NCBI GenBank assembly: GCA_965223675.1
Contig: OZ245013.1
Coordinates: forward strand, 1,798,001-1,862,000
DNA: 64,000 nucleotides
Direction of reading: 5' to 3'
DNA from: JAGQKC01 sp965223675
GTDB lineage: Bacteria > Nitrospirota > Nitrospiria > Nitrospirales > UBA8639
Shown here: piece after piece, positions 42,319 through 52,924 of the stretch
How the letters are laid out: the number at the start of each line of letters is the position of its first letter
How positions within the stretch are numbered: the stretch's first letter is position 1
Program-made: the position numbers and the translations under genes
The notes under the pieces: model-generated
What the model saw: the letters and a program-made list of their open reading frames with translations, nothing else
What the model was told of the DNA's origin: nothing
Database searches by the model: none

Positions 42319-43401
42319 TCAGTTTTTCTGTGCAGAACGAACCTGTTGATCCGAAATTAACTCGATTTCCCATACCTGAATTGTCGAATCTTGAATTCCT
42401 GCCGCTAAGCGTTGTCCATCGGGTGAAAATGCGATAGAGTAGATCACTTGTTCGCTTACCTGACCTTGCCACACTTGTTTTTGCGAATCGATGCTCCAAA
42501 CAACTAGATGGCCAAGCTCATCACCCGTGGCGAGATACTTTCCATCTGGAGAAAAAGCTAACGCGCGCACCCAACACGAATCCAGTCCTCTTATCTGTAA
42601 AGCTCGCTTACCCGTGCGGGTCTCCCAAGCCGTCACTCCAGCATGACGATCCACTTGTGTGTCCACAGCGATCATAGTGGCGTCGGGGGAGAACCTGATA
42701 CTCCACACCCCATGAGCTTCTCGAGAACCCTCTCCATTGTTATACAAAAATCGAGGCCTCATATTGTTTAATTCCCAGAGCTGTACGGAAGTATGATGAA
42801 AATTTTCGACAGAGTCATAACTTCCCTCAGCAGCAGCCACATACTTTCCGCCAGAGGAAATCGCCACTCCGTTTCTCACCGGCAAATACGTTTCCCACGT
42901 TTTGGTCAATATTTTCTTATCCAGGCTCCACATTTCCAGAGATTTTCCACCCGTGGAAAGGGCCAGGAATGAACCAGTTTGCTCGACGGCACTATGAATA
43001 TAGAAATCTCTCGCAAGAGGCATTTTTTGCTTTGAATCCAAATGGAAGATTTCGACATTATCCACCACATTTTTGGTAATAATACTGTTCATTGAGGAAA
43101 CATAGGAAAAAATACGGTTGGTTTGGTACATGTGAGCTTTCGAACGACCGGCTAATTCCCATTCTTCAACGATTCCATTACTTCTCGATGTAAAAATTTT
43201 AGAAGACTCACGATCAAACTCAAGATAAAGAGGTCTATGGGGAGGCTCTTCATAGCGTGAATACGAATTCACTTCGCCAAGCTGATATGTTGGAACATAC
43301 GTGAGCGATGAATCAGCAGAGAGAGAGGGAACGACCAGGTAGTAGATGAAGAAAAGGACAAGACTAGCTAACAGTCCAAAGAAAGCATATGGCGTTCGCA
43401 T
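42319..43401 (-). CDS. WD40-repeat protein with N-terminal membrane anchor
   Basis: A 360-residue protein. The first 30 residues form a membrane segment (FFGLLASLVLFFIYYLVV), so the repeats lie outside the cytoplasm. At least four WD40 units are clear near the end, for example VWSIRFSPDATMIAVDTQ, VRALAFSPDGKYLATGDELG and IYSIAFSPDGQRLAAG. The first half holds diverged units. WD40 propellers act as scaffolds; no enzyme is attached. The ribosome site is poor. It follows a TPR protein on the same strand after 81 nt. Confidence 0.83.
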   Translation of the reverse strand: MRTPYAFFGLLASLVLFFIYYLVVPSLSADSSLTYVPTYQLGEVNSYSRYEEPPHRPLYLEFDRESSKIFTSRSNGIVEEWELAGRSKAHMYQTNRIFSYVSSMNSIITKNVVDNVEIFHLDSKQKMPLARDFYIHSAVEQTGSFLALSTGGKSLEMWSLDKKILTKTWETYLPVRNGVAISSGGKYVAAAEGSYDSVENFHHTSVQLWELNNMRPRFLYNNGEGSREAHGVWSIRFSPDATMIAVDTQVDRHAGVTAWETRTGKRALQIRGLDSCWVRALAFSPDGKYLATGDELGHLVVWSIDSQKQVWQGQVSEQVIYSIAFSPDGQRLAAGIQDSTIQVWEIELISDQQVRSAQKN

Positions 43402-43482
43402 GCAGGAGGAACCAAAGAATTTGAGGTTAGTCGTGTTTACTCTCTTCTTCGGCTCTCACTATAAAAAGGCTAAGGCCTAAAA

Positions 43483-45144
43483 TTAAAATCGTGAACTCGC
43501 TAACGTGATATCGGCATCAGCCCAAGCCTTATTAAATTCTTGTTGCGCATTCTTGGCTGCAAGAACTTGACCTTGCGTGTGTAAACTTTGAACAAGACCA
43601 AACAATGACCATCCATTTTGTGGATGATACTTCAAATCCTCACGGTAGACCTTCTCTGCTTCAGCAGCCTTTCCTGCTTGCAATAGCACCGCCCCCAGTA
43701 CCTGTCTAGGTGGAAGATACCAATCTTTCGGTTCCGTATAGTTCAACCCATCCTCCAATGTTACCGCATGTTTCAAATGTTTGATAGCTAAAGTAAACTG
43801 ACCTTCTGCCGCTTCAATCTCCCCCAATAAGACATGCTCAGCAATAGATAAAATCTGTGAAATATCATTCAAGTCAAAGATCGTCAAGGTCGCAACCGCT
43901 GGATCTTGCATCATCTTTCGAAGATCAGCAAGTTCTTTTCGTGCGTCATCTGCCTTCTCGTCTCTGATAAACGCTAGCCCACGTGTGTAATGCCAAATAG
44001 ATGTGGGATAGACCAAATCCTCTGGAGGAGCCTGCGCTCGGAGAATCTCCGACCATTGCCCAAATAATGCCTGTGTATAAAGCGGCATCAACCAGAAATG
44101 TTGAAGTGTTCCGGCAAAACCCGGGTCACGCATGGCTTCAGGATTGACTTTGGCTGCGGTATCCTTAGCCGCCTGCATCGCCAATGATCGTTGCCCTGTT
44201 TTTGTGGCTGCAGCCCAAAGAAAGTGATAATTGTGGGGTACGTAGGCAGCCGTATAGATGCTTTCTGCATGCGAATGACTGAGATAATGTTGATCGACTT
44301 TCACAGCTTGCTGATTGGCGAGAGCCGCATCACGATAGTGACCTATTCGGATATAGATGTGGGCGGGCATATGGACCAAATGTCCAGACCCCGGCACTAA
44401 CGCCTCAAGCCGTTTTGCACTCGGCAGGGCTTTTTCCGGATGTAGAGAGGCTTCTATCGTGTGAATATAGAGGTGATTGGCCAAGGGATTATTCGGATCC
44501 TGCTGTAAAGCATTTTCTAGGGTATTGATAATTTCTGCGGTCCAAGGCCTCGCCTCGCCTTGTTTGGTCCAAAAATTCCATGGATGCAAATCCATTAAGG
44601 ATTCAGCCAATAACGCACCAATGACCGGATCGTTAGGAAATTGTTTCGCAACATTTCGCATCGCGTTCGCGTACGCCTGATCCAAATGACTTCGATCTTC
44701 AACAACATCTTGGCCATACCGCGTAGCGACAGCTTGTATGAGCGCTTGTTCTTTGTTTGTGGCCTTCCCTGACAGCATTAAAGCCTTTTGAGCTGCCGCA
44801 TACGCTTGCGGCACCGCTGAGGCATCCATCGGTGCGTTAATATTTGGACCGAGCACCAACGCCTCGCCCCAGAAACACATCGCGCAGTTTGGATCGAGCC
44901 GCGCCGCTTCACGAAACGACCTCGCCGCCTCAGCATGATTGAAGCCATACGCCAAAATCAGACCTTGATCAAAATATCGTTGTGCCAGCGGCACGGATGT
45001 CGAAACGGAATACGAATGGTCACCTAAATTTTCATGAAGTGGCACATCGTTTTCACTTGCGACAGCATCAATGATGAACACAAAACTGAACATGAGACAT
45101 GCCAGCAATTTCAACCAACTGACATGAGAGTATAAGTTCCTCAT
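43483..45144 (-). CDS. Exported TPR-repeat protein
   Basis: A 553-residue protein. The start at 45144 has AAGGAGGAG 5 nt upstream; a longer frame is rejected. A signal peptide ends DAVASE. Tetratricopeptide repeats run through it, for example ILAYGFNHAEAARSFREAAR, LDPNCAMCFWGEALVLGPN and LGAVLLQAGKAAEAEKVYRE. CAMCFWGEAL is typical of a family of large exported TPR proteins with unknown role. It probably forms an operon with the WD40 gene. Confidence 0.85.
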   Translation of the reverse strand: MRNLYSHVSWLKLLACLMFSFVFIIDAVASENDVPLHENLGDHSYSVSTSVPLAQRYFDQGLILAYGFNHAEAARSFREAARLDPNCAMCFWGEALVLGPNINAPMDASAVPQAYAAAQKALMLSGKATNKEQALIQAVATRYGQDVVEDRSHLDQAYANAMRNVAKQFPNDPVIGALLAESLMDLHPWNFWTKQGEARPWTAEIINTLENALQQDPNNPLANHLYIHTIEASLHPEKALPSAKRLEALVPGSGHLVHMPAHIYIRIGHYRDAALANQQAVKVDQHYLSHSHAESIYTAAYVPHNYHFLWAAATKTGQRSLAMQAAKDTAAKVNPEAMRDPGFAGTLQHFWLMPLYTQALFGQWSEILRAQAPPEDLVYPTSIWHYTRGLAFIRDEKADDARKELADLRKMMQDPAVATLTIFDLNDISQILSIAEHVLLGEIEAAEGQFTLAIKHLKHAVTLEDGLNYTEPKDWYLPPRQVLGAVLLQAGKAAEAEKVYREDLKYHPQNGWSLFGLVQSLHTQGQVLAAKNAQQEFNKAWADADITLASSRF

Positions 45145-45368
45145 ATAACTCCTCCTTATACAACATCCCATCTCACACTGATTATTACGGTTTAGACGCA
45201 TTGCCTCATTTTACTAAAACCTTTTCAAACTTCCTAACCTACCAAGTCATACGGATCACTTCGTGAAGACACTTATTTCTGTGAGTGAAGTAACCGATAA
45301 GACCGTCATATCTACGTAGAATATCCGACATAGGTTCACCTCGACGATCAGTAGAAAGTACAGCGATT

Positions 45369-46508
45369 ATGAGAATTCTTACCCTGTGTTATGAGTTTCC
45401 CCCACTTGGAGGTGGGGGCGCAAAAGTCGCGCATGGATTGGCAAAAGCACTCGTGTGCCGAGGCTATACCGTTGACGTGGTGACCATGGGCTATCCTGGG
45501 CTTCCGAAACAAGAGAGCGTGGATGGCATTACTATCCATCGGGTTCCCTGCATACGTACTCGAAAATCCATGTGCTATTCGCCTGAAATGATTCCCTACA
45601 TTGTTTCGGCAGTTTCGGTGGCATTTTACCTTATCAAACAACATCGATACGATTTGATCCACGCGCACTTCATCTTTCCTGATGGGATTCTCGCCAAAAC
45701 CATTCAAATGGCGAGTAGCGTACCATACGTTATTACGGCGCATGGTTCAGACGTACCAGGATATAACCCTGACCGCTTTCAAATGCAACACCGGGTTCTT
45801 GCCCCGTTATGGAAACTCGTCGCCCAGAGTGCCGAACGGATTATTTGCCCAAGCGAATCAATCGAATATCTCATTCATACCGCCCACGCCGCGATCAAGA
45901 CAAGAATTATTCCAAATGGTATCAATGTTGATAAATTTAATCCAAGTCGACCCAAACAAAATCGTGTGCTCATCGTGACAAGAATGTTTGAAAGAAAGGG
46001 CGTGCAATATCTCTTAAAAGCTCTTGAAAATCTCGATTACGACTATGAGGTTCATATTGTTGGGGATGGACCTTACTTACAAACATTAAAGGGCCAGGTG
46101 GATGAAAAGAATCTTGATGTGAAATTTTGGGGATTTCTTGACAATCAATCCAAAGAAATTCGCGAACTCTACGAAACATCACGAATCTTTGTTTTCCCCT
46201 CCGAGGCTGAAAACTTTCCGATTGTGCTGCTGGAGGCGATGGCCGCCGGAATGGCGATCATCACGACAGAAGGAACTGGCTGTGCGGAGGTTGTTGGCAA
46301 TGCCGCGTTGTTCACAAGGCCTCGAGATGCTGAGAGTATCAAAGATGCCCTCAAACGTCTCGTCTTTGACATCGATTACTGTACATCACTCGGAAAACTG
46401 GCACGGCAAAGACTCGAAGATCACTTTGGCTGGGGGACGATTTCTCAGCAATATTCGGAACTGTATGAGGAAATCTTCAAGTCCTCTCATCTCAATGACA
46501 AAGTCTGA
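45369..46508 (+). CDS. Glycosyltransferase family 4
   Basis: A 379-residue GT-B enzyme. It begins MRILTLCYEFPPLGGGGAK and has the donor-binding motif FPSEAENFPIVLLEAMAAG near residue 275, with the E-x7-E pattern of retaining GT4 enzymes. It would add a sugar from a nucleotide donor to a growing glycan. It opens a plus-strand series with a flippase-like gene, a GT2 and a phosphodiesterase. The series looks like a small glycolipid or exopolysaccharide cluster. No strong ribosome site is seen. Confidence 0.9.
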   Translation: MRILTLCYEFPPLGGGGAKVAHGLAKALVCRGYTVDVVTMGYPGLPKQESVDGITIHRVPCIRTRKSMCYSPEMIPYIVSAVSVAFYLIKQHRYDLIHAHFIFPDGILAKTIQMASSVPYVITAHGSDVPGYNPDRFQMQHRVLAPLWKLVAQSAERIICPSESIEYLIHTAHAAIKTRIIPNGINVDKFNPSRPKQNRVLIVTRMFERKGVQYLLKALENLDYDYEVHIVGDGPYLQTLKGQVDEKNLDVKFWGFLDNQSKEIRELYETSRIFVFPSEAENFPIVLLEAMAAGMAIITTEGTGCAEVVGNAALFTRPRDAESIKDALKRLVFDIDYCTSLGKLARQRLEDHFGWGTISQQYSELYEEIFKSSHLNDKV

Positions 46509-46631
46509 AGTGAATAATCGATTCGTGGGGCCAAGACATCAACTGCCATTGCCGGCAAAATCCTATGTGCTGCATATTGTAATGAAACATGTGCCACAAG
46601 TTTTTCTACATATCTGAATCCATCAAAGAAT

Positions 46632-47609
46632 ATGAGAACCAGAATCATTTGGACATGTAAACTGATCATCACGATCCTTATACTGACATACATTTTTGCA
46701 CATATCCCCATCTCATCAATCTGGAATGCATTCATCAGCATAGAACTGGCAGAAATCTTCATTCTGATTCCAATCATTCTGCTCTCGACTCTCGTTTCCG
46801 CAGGTCAACTGAAGGTATTCACAGACAATCATCACATGCACGTGTCCCTTTCCAGAGTTTTATCTATTAATTTTTCGACGGAATTCTACAATCTTTTTCT
46901 ACCGAGCTACCTGGCAGGAGGAGCCATTCGCTGGCACAAACTCTCAAGAGACAATAAGAAGAGAGCAGAAGCCTTGGCGGCACTTATCCTCAACCGTGTC
47001 ATCAACACCCTGACTCTGGCGTTGTTTGGACTTATCTGTTGGACGTATGACGACGCGATCATATCCAATGATTACTATGGCCTATTCTTTCTCGTGTTGT
47101 TCTTAGGGTTACTCGCCCTCTATATATTTCTTTTTAGCCAATATGTGTCGAGTGCGTTTCAACATATCTCACTCCATCCCAAGTTTCAATTGCTTCCCAC
47201 TCTCATATCACGCGGCCTCTCAAAGCTCATCCACGCAGCAATGGAATATCAAAAATTGTCAGGGCGCGAACATGGCTTCATCTTTTTTCTTTCATGTCTT
47301 TGGCAAATTCTTGGTTGTACCTTTTATTTTCTTCTCGCACGATCGCTCGGGATCGAAATAAGCTTTGAAAGCTTAGGATGGATACGTTCGATTCTAGGTC
47401 TTCTACTCCTGTTTCCTCTCTCCATTTCAGGATTCGGTGTACGCGAAGGGGGTTTAATTTTTTTATTCGGTTACTTCGAGATTGTTCCCGCTGCTGCCAT
47501 AGCCTTTTCGTTCCTTCTCTTCGCACGAACCCTGTTGCTTGGCTTTATCGGAGCATTCGTTGAAGCCAAAGGAACTCTCGCACCGGTCAAACAGGGAGCA
47601 TGGTCATGA
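46632..47609 (+). CDS. UPF0104/flippase-like membrane protein (AglD/MprF type)
   Basis: A 325-residue protein with about eight membrane helices. LSRVLSINFSTEFYNLFLPS and GGAIRWHKLSRDNKKRAEAL and SISGFGVREGGLIFLFGYF are typical of the lysylphosphatidylglycerol synthase transmembrane family. These proteins often pair with glycosyltransferases. It overlaps the next gene by 4 nt, so the two are coupled. The substrate is not known. Confidence 0.85.
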   Translation: MRTRIIWTCKLIITILILTYIFAHIPISSIWNAFISIELAEIFILIPIILLSTLVSAGQLKVFTDNHHMHVSLSRVLSINFSTEFYNLFLPSYLAGGAIRWHKLSRDNKKRAEALAALILNRVINTLTLALFGLICWTYDDAIISNDYYGLFFLVLFLGLLALYIFLFSQYVSSAFQHISLHPKFQLLPTLISRGLSKLIHAAMEYQKLSGREHGFIFFLSCLWQILGCTFYFLLARSLGIEISFESLGWIRSILGLLLLFPLSISGFGVREGGLIFLFGYFEIVPAAAIAFSFLLFARTLLLGFIGAFVEAKGTLAPVKQGAWS

Positions 47610-48514
47610 GCCACGTTCTACCCTCAGTGGCCATTATCATCCTTAATTTTAACAAACGAGAGGACGTGCTCGAATCCATAAAAAGTGCACTGGCAACCGA
47701 GTATCCAAACGTTCAGGTTCTCGTCGTAGACAATGCCTCGACAGACGGATCTTGGGAAGCGATTTCGAATGCCTATCCTACGCTTCTAAAGATTCAAATG
47801 CCCAGAAATCTTGGAGCAGCCAGTGGAAGAAACGCGGGATGGCAGTATATCAAAGAACATGCTTGTGCCGACTATCTCTTCTTTCTTGACGATGATGCGA
47901 TTATCGCTCGCGATGCGATCTCATCATTGGTGTACGCCGTTCGATCAGATTCAACAGTGGGTATTGCATGCGGAAAAGGCTATACCCGTTACCCTTCGAC
48001 GATCATCAATTCGGTTGGTATCCGAGCCAACTTGTATACCGGAATCATTGAAGATATCGGCGCGGGAGAAGAAGACTATGGACAGCACGACACACAACAA
48101 TATGTTTCGGCCTGTGGATGTTTTGGGCTATTCATACGCAGCACATTGTTTGACCAACTCTGTGGATTTAAAGAGGCCTTCAATCCCTACGGGTGGGAAG
48201 ATGTTGACCTTTGTCTCAGAGCCAAACGAGCAGGGTTCCGGACACTCTACGTTCCCATTGCCATCATTCACCATAAAGGCACAAAATTAGGGCGAAAACC
48301 TTTACCCCACTACGAGCAGACCAAAGCCCGAAACTACTTTTATCTCATTAGAGAACATGCCAATTTCTTGCAATTGCTCTGCATCGGCGTATGTCTTCCA
48401 TTCCGATTGCTCGCCCTCATAACCAAATTAGTTCGTCAAGGTGATGGCAACATCATTGCCGCACACGCAAGAGGTGCTTGGCGTGCCATATGCTCACACT
48501 CAAGCCCTTCATGA
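47606..48514 (+). CDS. Glycosyltransferase family 2
   Basis: A 302-residue GT-A enzyme starting at 47606, where GGGAG lies 7 nt upstream; the ATG at 47600 is too close. It has VAIIILNFNKREDVLESIKS, VVDNASTDGSW and the metal-binding FFLDDDAII (DDD). The acceptor end reads YGWEDVDLCLRAKRAGFRTL. It belongs to rhamnosyl- or GlcNAc-transferase-like GT2 enzymes. It follows the flippase-like gene with a 4-nt overlap. Confidence 0.9.
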   Translation: MSHVLPSVAIIILNFNKREDVLESIKSALATEYPNVQVLVVDNASTDGSWEAISNAYPTLLKIQMPRNLGAASGRNAGWQYIKEHACADYLFFLDDDAIIARDAISSLVYAVRSDSTVGIACGKGYTRYPSTIINSVGIRANLYTGIIEDIGAGEEDYGQHDTQQYVSACGCFGLFIRSTLFDQLCGFKEAFNPYGWEDVDLCLRAKRAGFRTLYVPIAIIHHKGTKLGRKPLPHYEQTKARNYFYLIREHANFLQLLCIGVCLPFRLLALITKLVRQGDGNIIAAHARGAWRAICSHSSPS

Positions 48515-48530
48515 TAAATAGGGAGGTCAA

Positions 48531-50105
48531 ATGATCCAGGGAAATAGTCCAACACAAAAGAATCAGGTCATCGTCATTGGCCTCGAAGCCGCAGAGCCCA
48601 CCCTCATAGAAAAGTGGGCGCATGAGGGGAAACTTCCTACATTACAACACCTCATGAAACGAGGATCCTGGCGACGCTTAAAATCCACGACGGAAATTTC
48701 GAGCGGGGCCACCTGGGCCTCCCTCATCACCGGAACCAACCCCGCGAAACATGGGATGGGGTTCTATCATCGTCAACTGAAACCTGGGACGTATACACTA
48801 CGGAAAAAATACGCAGACGAAACAGCGACAGATCCTTTCTGGGATTCGCTGAGTCATGGTGGGAAACGTGTCGCAGTTCTGGATATTCCGGATACGTTTG
48901 TCAACCAAAGTCTTAATGGAGCTATGCTCGTCGGGTGGGGCGCAGAAGGATTGAACGCCAAACAACATTCATGGCCAAAAACTCTTCTTCAAGATATTTT
49001 TGCTCAGTTTGGACATCATCCTTTAGAATTCTGGTATCAGGAGAGACCCAACACGATAACGGCCTGGAAAGAATTCACAGAGAAGCTTCTTGAGGGTACT
49101 CGTCGTCGTACACAGATCGCAAAATGGCTTCTCACTCAAGAACCGTGGGACTGTTATGTTATCGGTTACGCCGAGCCTCATTGGATCGGACATTACTTCT
49201 GGCATATCATTGACAAGAGACATCCTGATTATGATCCAGAACTTGAAAAATCCTGTGGTGATGCCATTCTCCGCATTTATCAAGAAGTTGATCACGGTAT
49301 AGGCATACTCGCAAGTCAGTATCCAGAAGCCACGATCTTCATTGTCTCCAATACCGGCATGGGACCAAATTTAAGCGGCCAACATCTCCTTCCTCAAGTA
49401 TTAGAACATCTTGGTTATACCAAAAAACCCTCGGCAAATGGGTTGAAAAGTTTCCTGCCCCATCAGAAGTGGGGCCCGTACTACGCTATAAAGAGCATAG
49501 AGACAATGGTCTCTCCTAAACTCATGGAAAAGACGAAACGAGTGATTCCGGAAAAACTCTGGGACAGTATTACCCGAACTGTTCTTACGATGGGCAATAA
49601 CTGGAAGCAAAGCCTCGCCTTTGAGGTCCCATCTGATTATTCCGGAGCCATTCGCATCAATCTCAAGGGACGAGAGCCTCACGGACTTGTTGAACCAGGA
49701 GAGGAATACGACCAGCTGTGCGACCGCATTGCCCAAGATCTTCTTGATCTCGTCAATCCTGATACAAGTGAACACGCCGTTGCCGGCGTAATTAAAGTCA
49801 AAGATCTTTATGAAGGGAATCACCTCGATGAATTACAAGATTTAATCGTTCAATGGCAAGGAGATGCCCCGATTAACCACCTCGAATCTGAAAAACTCGG
49901 AAGAGTTTCTGGAATCTTGCCGGATAAACGATCAGGCGCACACATGGTCAACGGATTCATGCTCGCCGCTGGGAAATCACTCAAAGAAAATCAAATGTTG
50001 GAGGATGCGCACATTATGGACGTGGCACCAACCATTCTTCATCTTTTTCATGAACCGATTCCCGACATCATGGACGGCAAGGTTCTCTCTGACTTGTTTA
50101 TTTAA
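48531..50105 (+). CDS. Alkaline-phosphatase-fold phosphodiesterase
   Basis: A 524-residue protein of the type I phosphodiesterase/nucleotide pyrophosphatase group. GGGAGG lies 4 nt before the ATG. The core has VIGLEAAEPTLIEKWAHEGK, then the nucleophile region SSGATWASLITGTNPAKHGM, and further on NTGMGPNLSGQH and VNGFMLAAGKSL. The usual first metal-binding Asp (GLDGA) is Glu here. Related proteins sit in polysaccharide clusters. It may act on phospho-sugar or lipid-linked intermediates; the substrate is unknown. Confidence 0.85.
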   Translation: MIQGNSPTQKNQVIVIGLEAAEPTLIEKWAHEGKLPTLQHLMKRGSWRRLKSTTEISSGATWASLITGTNPAKHGMGFYHRQLKPGTYTLRKKYADETATDPFWDSLSHGGKRVAVLDIPDTFVNQSLNGAMLVGWGAEGLNAKQHSWPKTLLQDIFAQFGHHPLEFWYQERPNTITAWKEFTEKLLEGTRRRTQIAKWLLTQEPWDCYVIGYAEPHWIGHYFWHIIDKRHPDYDPELEKSCGDAILRIYQEVDHGIGILASQYPEATIFIVSNTGMGPNLSGQHLLPQVLEHLGYTKKPSANGLKSFLPHQKWGPYYAIKSIETMVSPKLMEKTKRVIPEKLWDSITRTVLTMGNNWKQSLAFEVPSDYSGAIRINLKGREPHGLVEPGEEYDQLCDRIAQDLLDLVNPDTSEHAVAGVIKVKDLYEGNHLDELQDLIVQWQGDAPINHLESEKLGRVSGILPDKRSGAHMVNGFMLAAGKSLKENQMLEDAHIMDVAPTILHLFHEPIPDIMDGKVLSDLFI

Positions 50106-50106
50106 A

Positions 50107-51105
50107 ATGGAATGCCGGGCTTTAGGGAAAACAGGATTGAAAACCTCTGTCATTGGTCTCGGCTGTTCCCGTCTCGGGGCCAGTGTATTTGAAGACCACA
50201 AGACTAATCCCCAATCGTTCCTCCACTTTGCATTGGAACAGGGCGTCAATTTTTTTGACACTGCCGATTCTTATGGTTACGGCAACTCAGAACGTCTACT
50301 TGGTCAAGCCTTTCGTGGAAAACGAGATAAGGTTATCATCGCAACTAAAGGAGGATTTCTGCCTTCATCACTTGCACGATTCGGGAAATATGTGTTGCCG
50401 GTCATCGGGCCGTTTCGTTCACTTATCTCGAAGCAAAAAACTTCTCTCAAAAAAATATCTACTAAACGCCAACGATTTGACGTTTCATATCTTAAAAAGG
50501 CACTCGAGAACAGTCTGAGACGGCTCGAGACTGATTACATTGATCTCTATCAGTTACATAGTCCACCACGAACAATTTTAGAACGCGAAGAAATCTTTCA
50601 CTTTTTAGCGCGATGTCAACAAGAAGGGAAAATTCGTTTTTACGGAATTTCGGTGAATACGATTCAAGACGGGGTGTTCTGTTTACAAATTCCAAACATT
50701 GCGGCTCTTCAAGTCCCAATCAATATCCTTGAACAGCAGGCCACCACAGATCTGCTACCTCAGGCTTTTTCCAAGACTGGCATTCTTGCACGTGTGCCAT
50801 TTGCTCGGGGACTCTTAACGAATACACGGAGTGTCACAACAGGCAATCAACTAGGAACGCCCTCATCGTCATATCACAAGCTGAAACGTTTGTACGAAAT
50901 GTGTCGACAGGAAGATCGAACCCTTTCCGATGTCGCTCTACAGTTTCTCTTACAGCAGCAATCTCTCTCCTCAATCCTAGTTGGGACGAAATCCATTCAA
51001 CACCTCAAGGCCAACATTCTCGCCAGCAATCAACCAGCCTTAAGCCAGGACCTCATCTCCCATATCTCGTCTCTCAAAGAATCTATAGCAAAGACCAAAA
51101 AATAA
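50107..51105 (+). CDS. Aldo/keto reductase family oxidoreductase
   Basis: A 332-residue NADPH-dependent barrel enzyme. It begins MECRALGKTGLKTSVIGLGC. The catalytic tetrad is seen as Asp and Tyr in FFDTADSYGYG, Lys in IIATKGG and His in DLYQLHSP. The start lies 1 nt after the previous stop with no ribosome site, so it relies on coupling. In glycan clusters such enzymes may reduce sugar intermediates; this is an inference. Confidence 0.88.
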   Translation: MECRALGKTGLKTSVIGLGCSRLGASVFEDHKTNPQSFLHFALEQGVNFFDTADSYGYGNSERLLGQAFRGKRDKVIIATKGGFLPSSLARFGKYVLPVIGPFRSLISKQKTSLKKISTKRQRFDVSYLKKALENSLRRLETDYIDLYQLHSPPRTILEREEIFHFLARCQQEGKIRFYGISVNTIQDGVFCLQIPNIAALQVPINILEQQATTDLLPQAFSKTGILARVPFARGLLTNTRSVTTGNQLGTPSSSYHKLKRLYEMCRQEDRTLSDVALQFLLQQQSLSSILVGTKSIQHLKANILASNQPALSQDLISHISSLKESIAKTKK

Positions 51106-51231
51106 ATCCTAAAATATGTATAGATTCCCAGGTATGCCTGAGAATACTGTATCACACAACTGCTAATACACCGTTTAATAAAACCTGTAACGTTCCTTCC
51201 TTTTATGAGACTTTTCACTAAAAGGACAGAG

Positions 51232-52254
51232 ATGAATCCCAAAAAATTTTCGCGTCGCGATATGCTCAAGATGGCCGGTGCGTTAGCACTCGCAGCCACG
51301 ATTTCTGCTCCACGACGATCGTTTGGTAGCATGTGGAGTCAAATTTTTGCAGATTCACCGCGAACGGTTTCACCTATTACTCCAAATGATCAGTTTTACA
51401 TTACCTCTTATCGAACACCCCCATTCATTCTTGCTGAGAACTGGACCTTGTCGATCAAAGGGCTTGTCAAGAATCCAATCACGATTTCATATCCGCAACT
51501 GCTCGCCCGTCCCAAGGTATCAGAAATAGTGACGTTGGAATGTGTCGGAAACGGAGTCGCGGGAGAAGCAATTGGCACAGCAGAATGGGAAGGCATTTCA
51601 TTGAAGACTATCCTCGATGAAGCAGGCATTGATTCAAAGGTCTATGATGTGGTCTTTCGAGCTGCTGATGGCTATTCAGATAGCTTTACCCTAGAACGAG
51701 CTATGGTTGGAGATACCCTGATTGCTCACCACATGAATGGCGAGACATTACCATCGGGACACGGGTACCCGGCACGGATTATTGTGCCAGGCCTCTATGG
51801 GATGAAAAACGTTCAATGGCTGACTGAAATAGAATTAGTAGCAAAGGACTATCAAGGTTACTATCAGAAACAGGGATGGTCCGACAACGCGACCGTCAAA
51901 ACCATGTCGTGGATCAGTGATCCACAAGACGGAGATACCCTGCAAAGAGGATTACCTAAGACAATGCAAGGTTATGCTTTTGCTGGCACTCGTGGCATTC
52001 GATCGGTGGAAGTCACAACCAACGGAGGCCAGACTTGGACTGCTGCGACACTGATGCCTGAGCTCTCTCCGTATGCATGGGTATTCTGGAAACATGCCTG
52101 GGAACCCAGCACAGCTGGAGATCATCGTCTACTCGTCCGAGCTACAGACGGCACAGAAGAACGCCAAACCTCAATCGCACAAGAACCATTCCCCGATGGC
52201 GCTGCTGGATTACAAGAGGTTATTGTTACAGTTGCTGGTCAAAGGAACAACTGA
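51232..52254 (+). CDS. Tat-exported molybdopterin oxidoreductase (sulfite oxidase family)
   Basis: A 340-residue periplasmic enzyme. AAAGGA lies 6 nt before the ATG. The twin-arginine signal reads SRRDMLKMAGALALAAT. The molybdopterin domain has the metal-ligand Cys in TLECVGNG and later IIVPGLYGMKNVQWLTEIEL. The C-terminal part (from about residue 230) is the Mo-co dimerisation domain with VEVTTNGGQTW. Family members oxidise sulfite or reduce other oxyanions or methionine sulfoxide. No cytochrome partner is adjacent. Confidence 0.9.
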   Translation: MNPKKFSRRDMLKMAGALALAATISAPRRSFGSMWSQIFADSPRTVSPITPNDQFYITSYRTPPFILAENWTLSIKGLVKNPITISYPQLLARPKVSEIVTLECVGNGVAGEAIGTAEWEGISLKTILDEAGIDSKVYDVVFRAADGYSDSFTLERAMVGDTLIAHHMNGETLPSGHGYPARIIVPGLYGMKNVQWLTEIELVAKDYQGYYQKQGWSDNATVKTMSWISDPQDGDTLQRGLPKTMQGYAFAGTRGIRSVEVTTNGGQTWTAATLMPELSPYAWVFWKHAWEPSTAGDHRLLVRATDGTEERQTSIAQEPFPDGAAGLQEVIVTVAGQRNN

Positions 52255-52924
52255 ATAGGATTTCTGGAAAAAGAAAACCCGCAGCGCCTTACGAAGGCTT
52301 ATACTCTTAAAACCTATTAAGCGCCGTTCAACACTCTTCTCTTTCAAACTACAAGAAAAACATGATTTTTGGGTCAACCTAGACAAACTGATTTGTCCTT
52401 CGCAAATCGTGCACATAAGATACATGACTTCTCGCATCCTCTAACAGAATGACCTATCATGTGCCGCAGTAGGATAACTTGTTCTATCATCCACAAATTT
52501 CTATCCACTTTCGTTTTCTAGATCAATCGGCAGATGCTTCATACAGTCGCCCTCATCAAGCGATTCTTCCTTCACCCGATAGAGAGATAGAACGAGAATG
52601 ACGAAAGGGGCTATCCCATTCGAAAGTGTGGGGGCGCAAAATCACCGGTCTACGAGGAATGTTCCTTATGACAGCGGGGTCGCCGGCTTTCTTGCAGAAT
52701 ATTATACCGTTCCTATATAAACCTGGATATGTTCAAACACATAGGCATCTTCAGGTTTCATCCCTAGCTACCCGCCGACGCCTTCGCTCCTTTCTCACTT
52801 CTCGATACGCATCACAAACTAATTTTTCTTGAAGAAACGATAAGGGATGGCTGTGTCTGCAGCAGCCATATTGCGAGGCACAAAACCAGAACTGAATAAG
52901 TTCTGATAAGTTTCAGATAAACAC
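52255..52924. other. Intergenic region, possible relic
   Basis: About 670 bp without a supported gene. A plus-strand frame near 52660-52830 reads MFLMTAGSPAFLQNIIPFLY and later RRRLRSFLTSRY. It faintly recalls the start of ferrochelatase (G-P---L--I-PFLY). It has no ribosome site and stops early. If it is related it is dead. Confidence 0.3.

Noticed and set aside
52626..52832. Ferrochelatase-like stretch
   Set aside because: Only a faint pattern (G-P, PFLY). It is too short and has no start signal.
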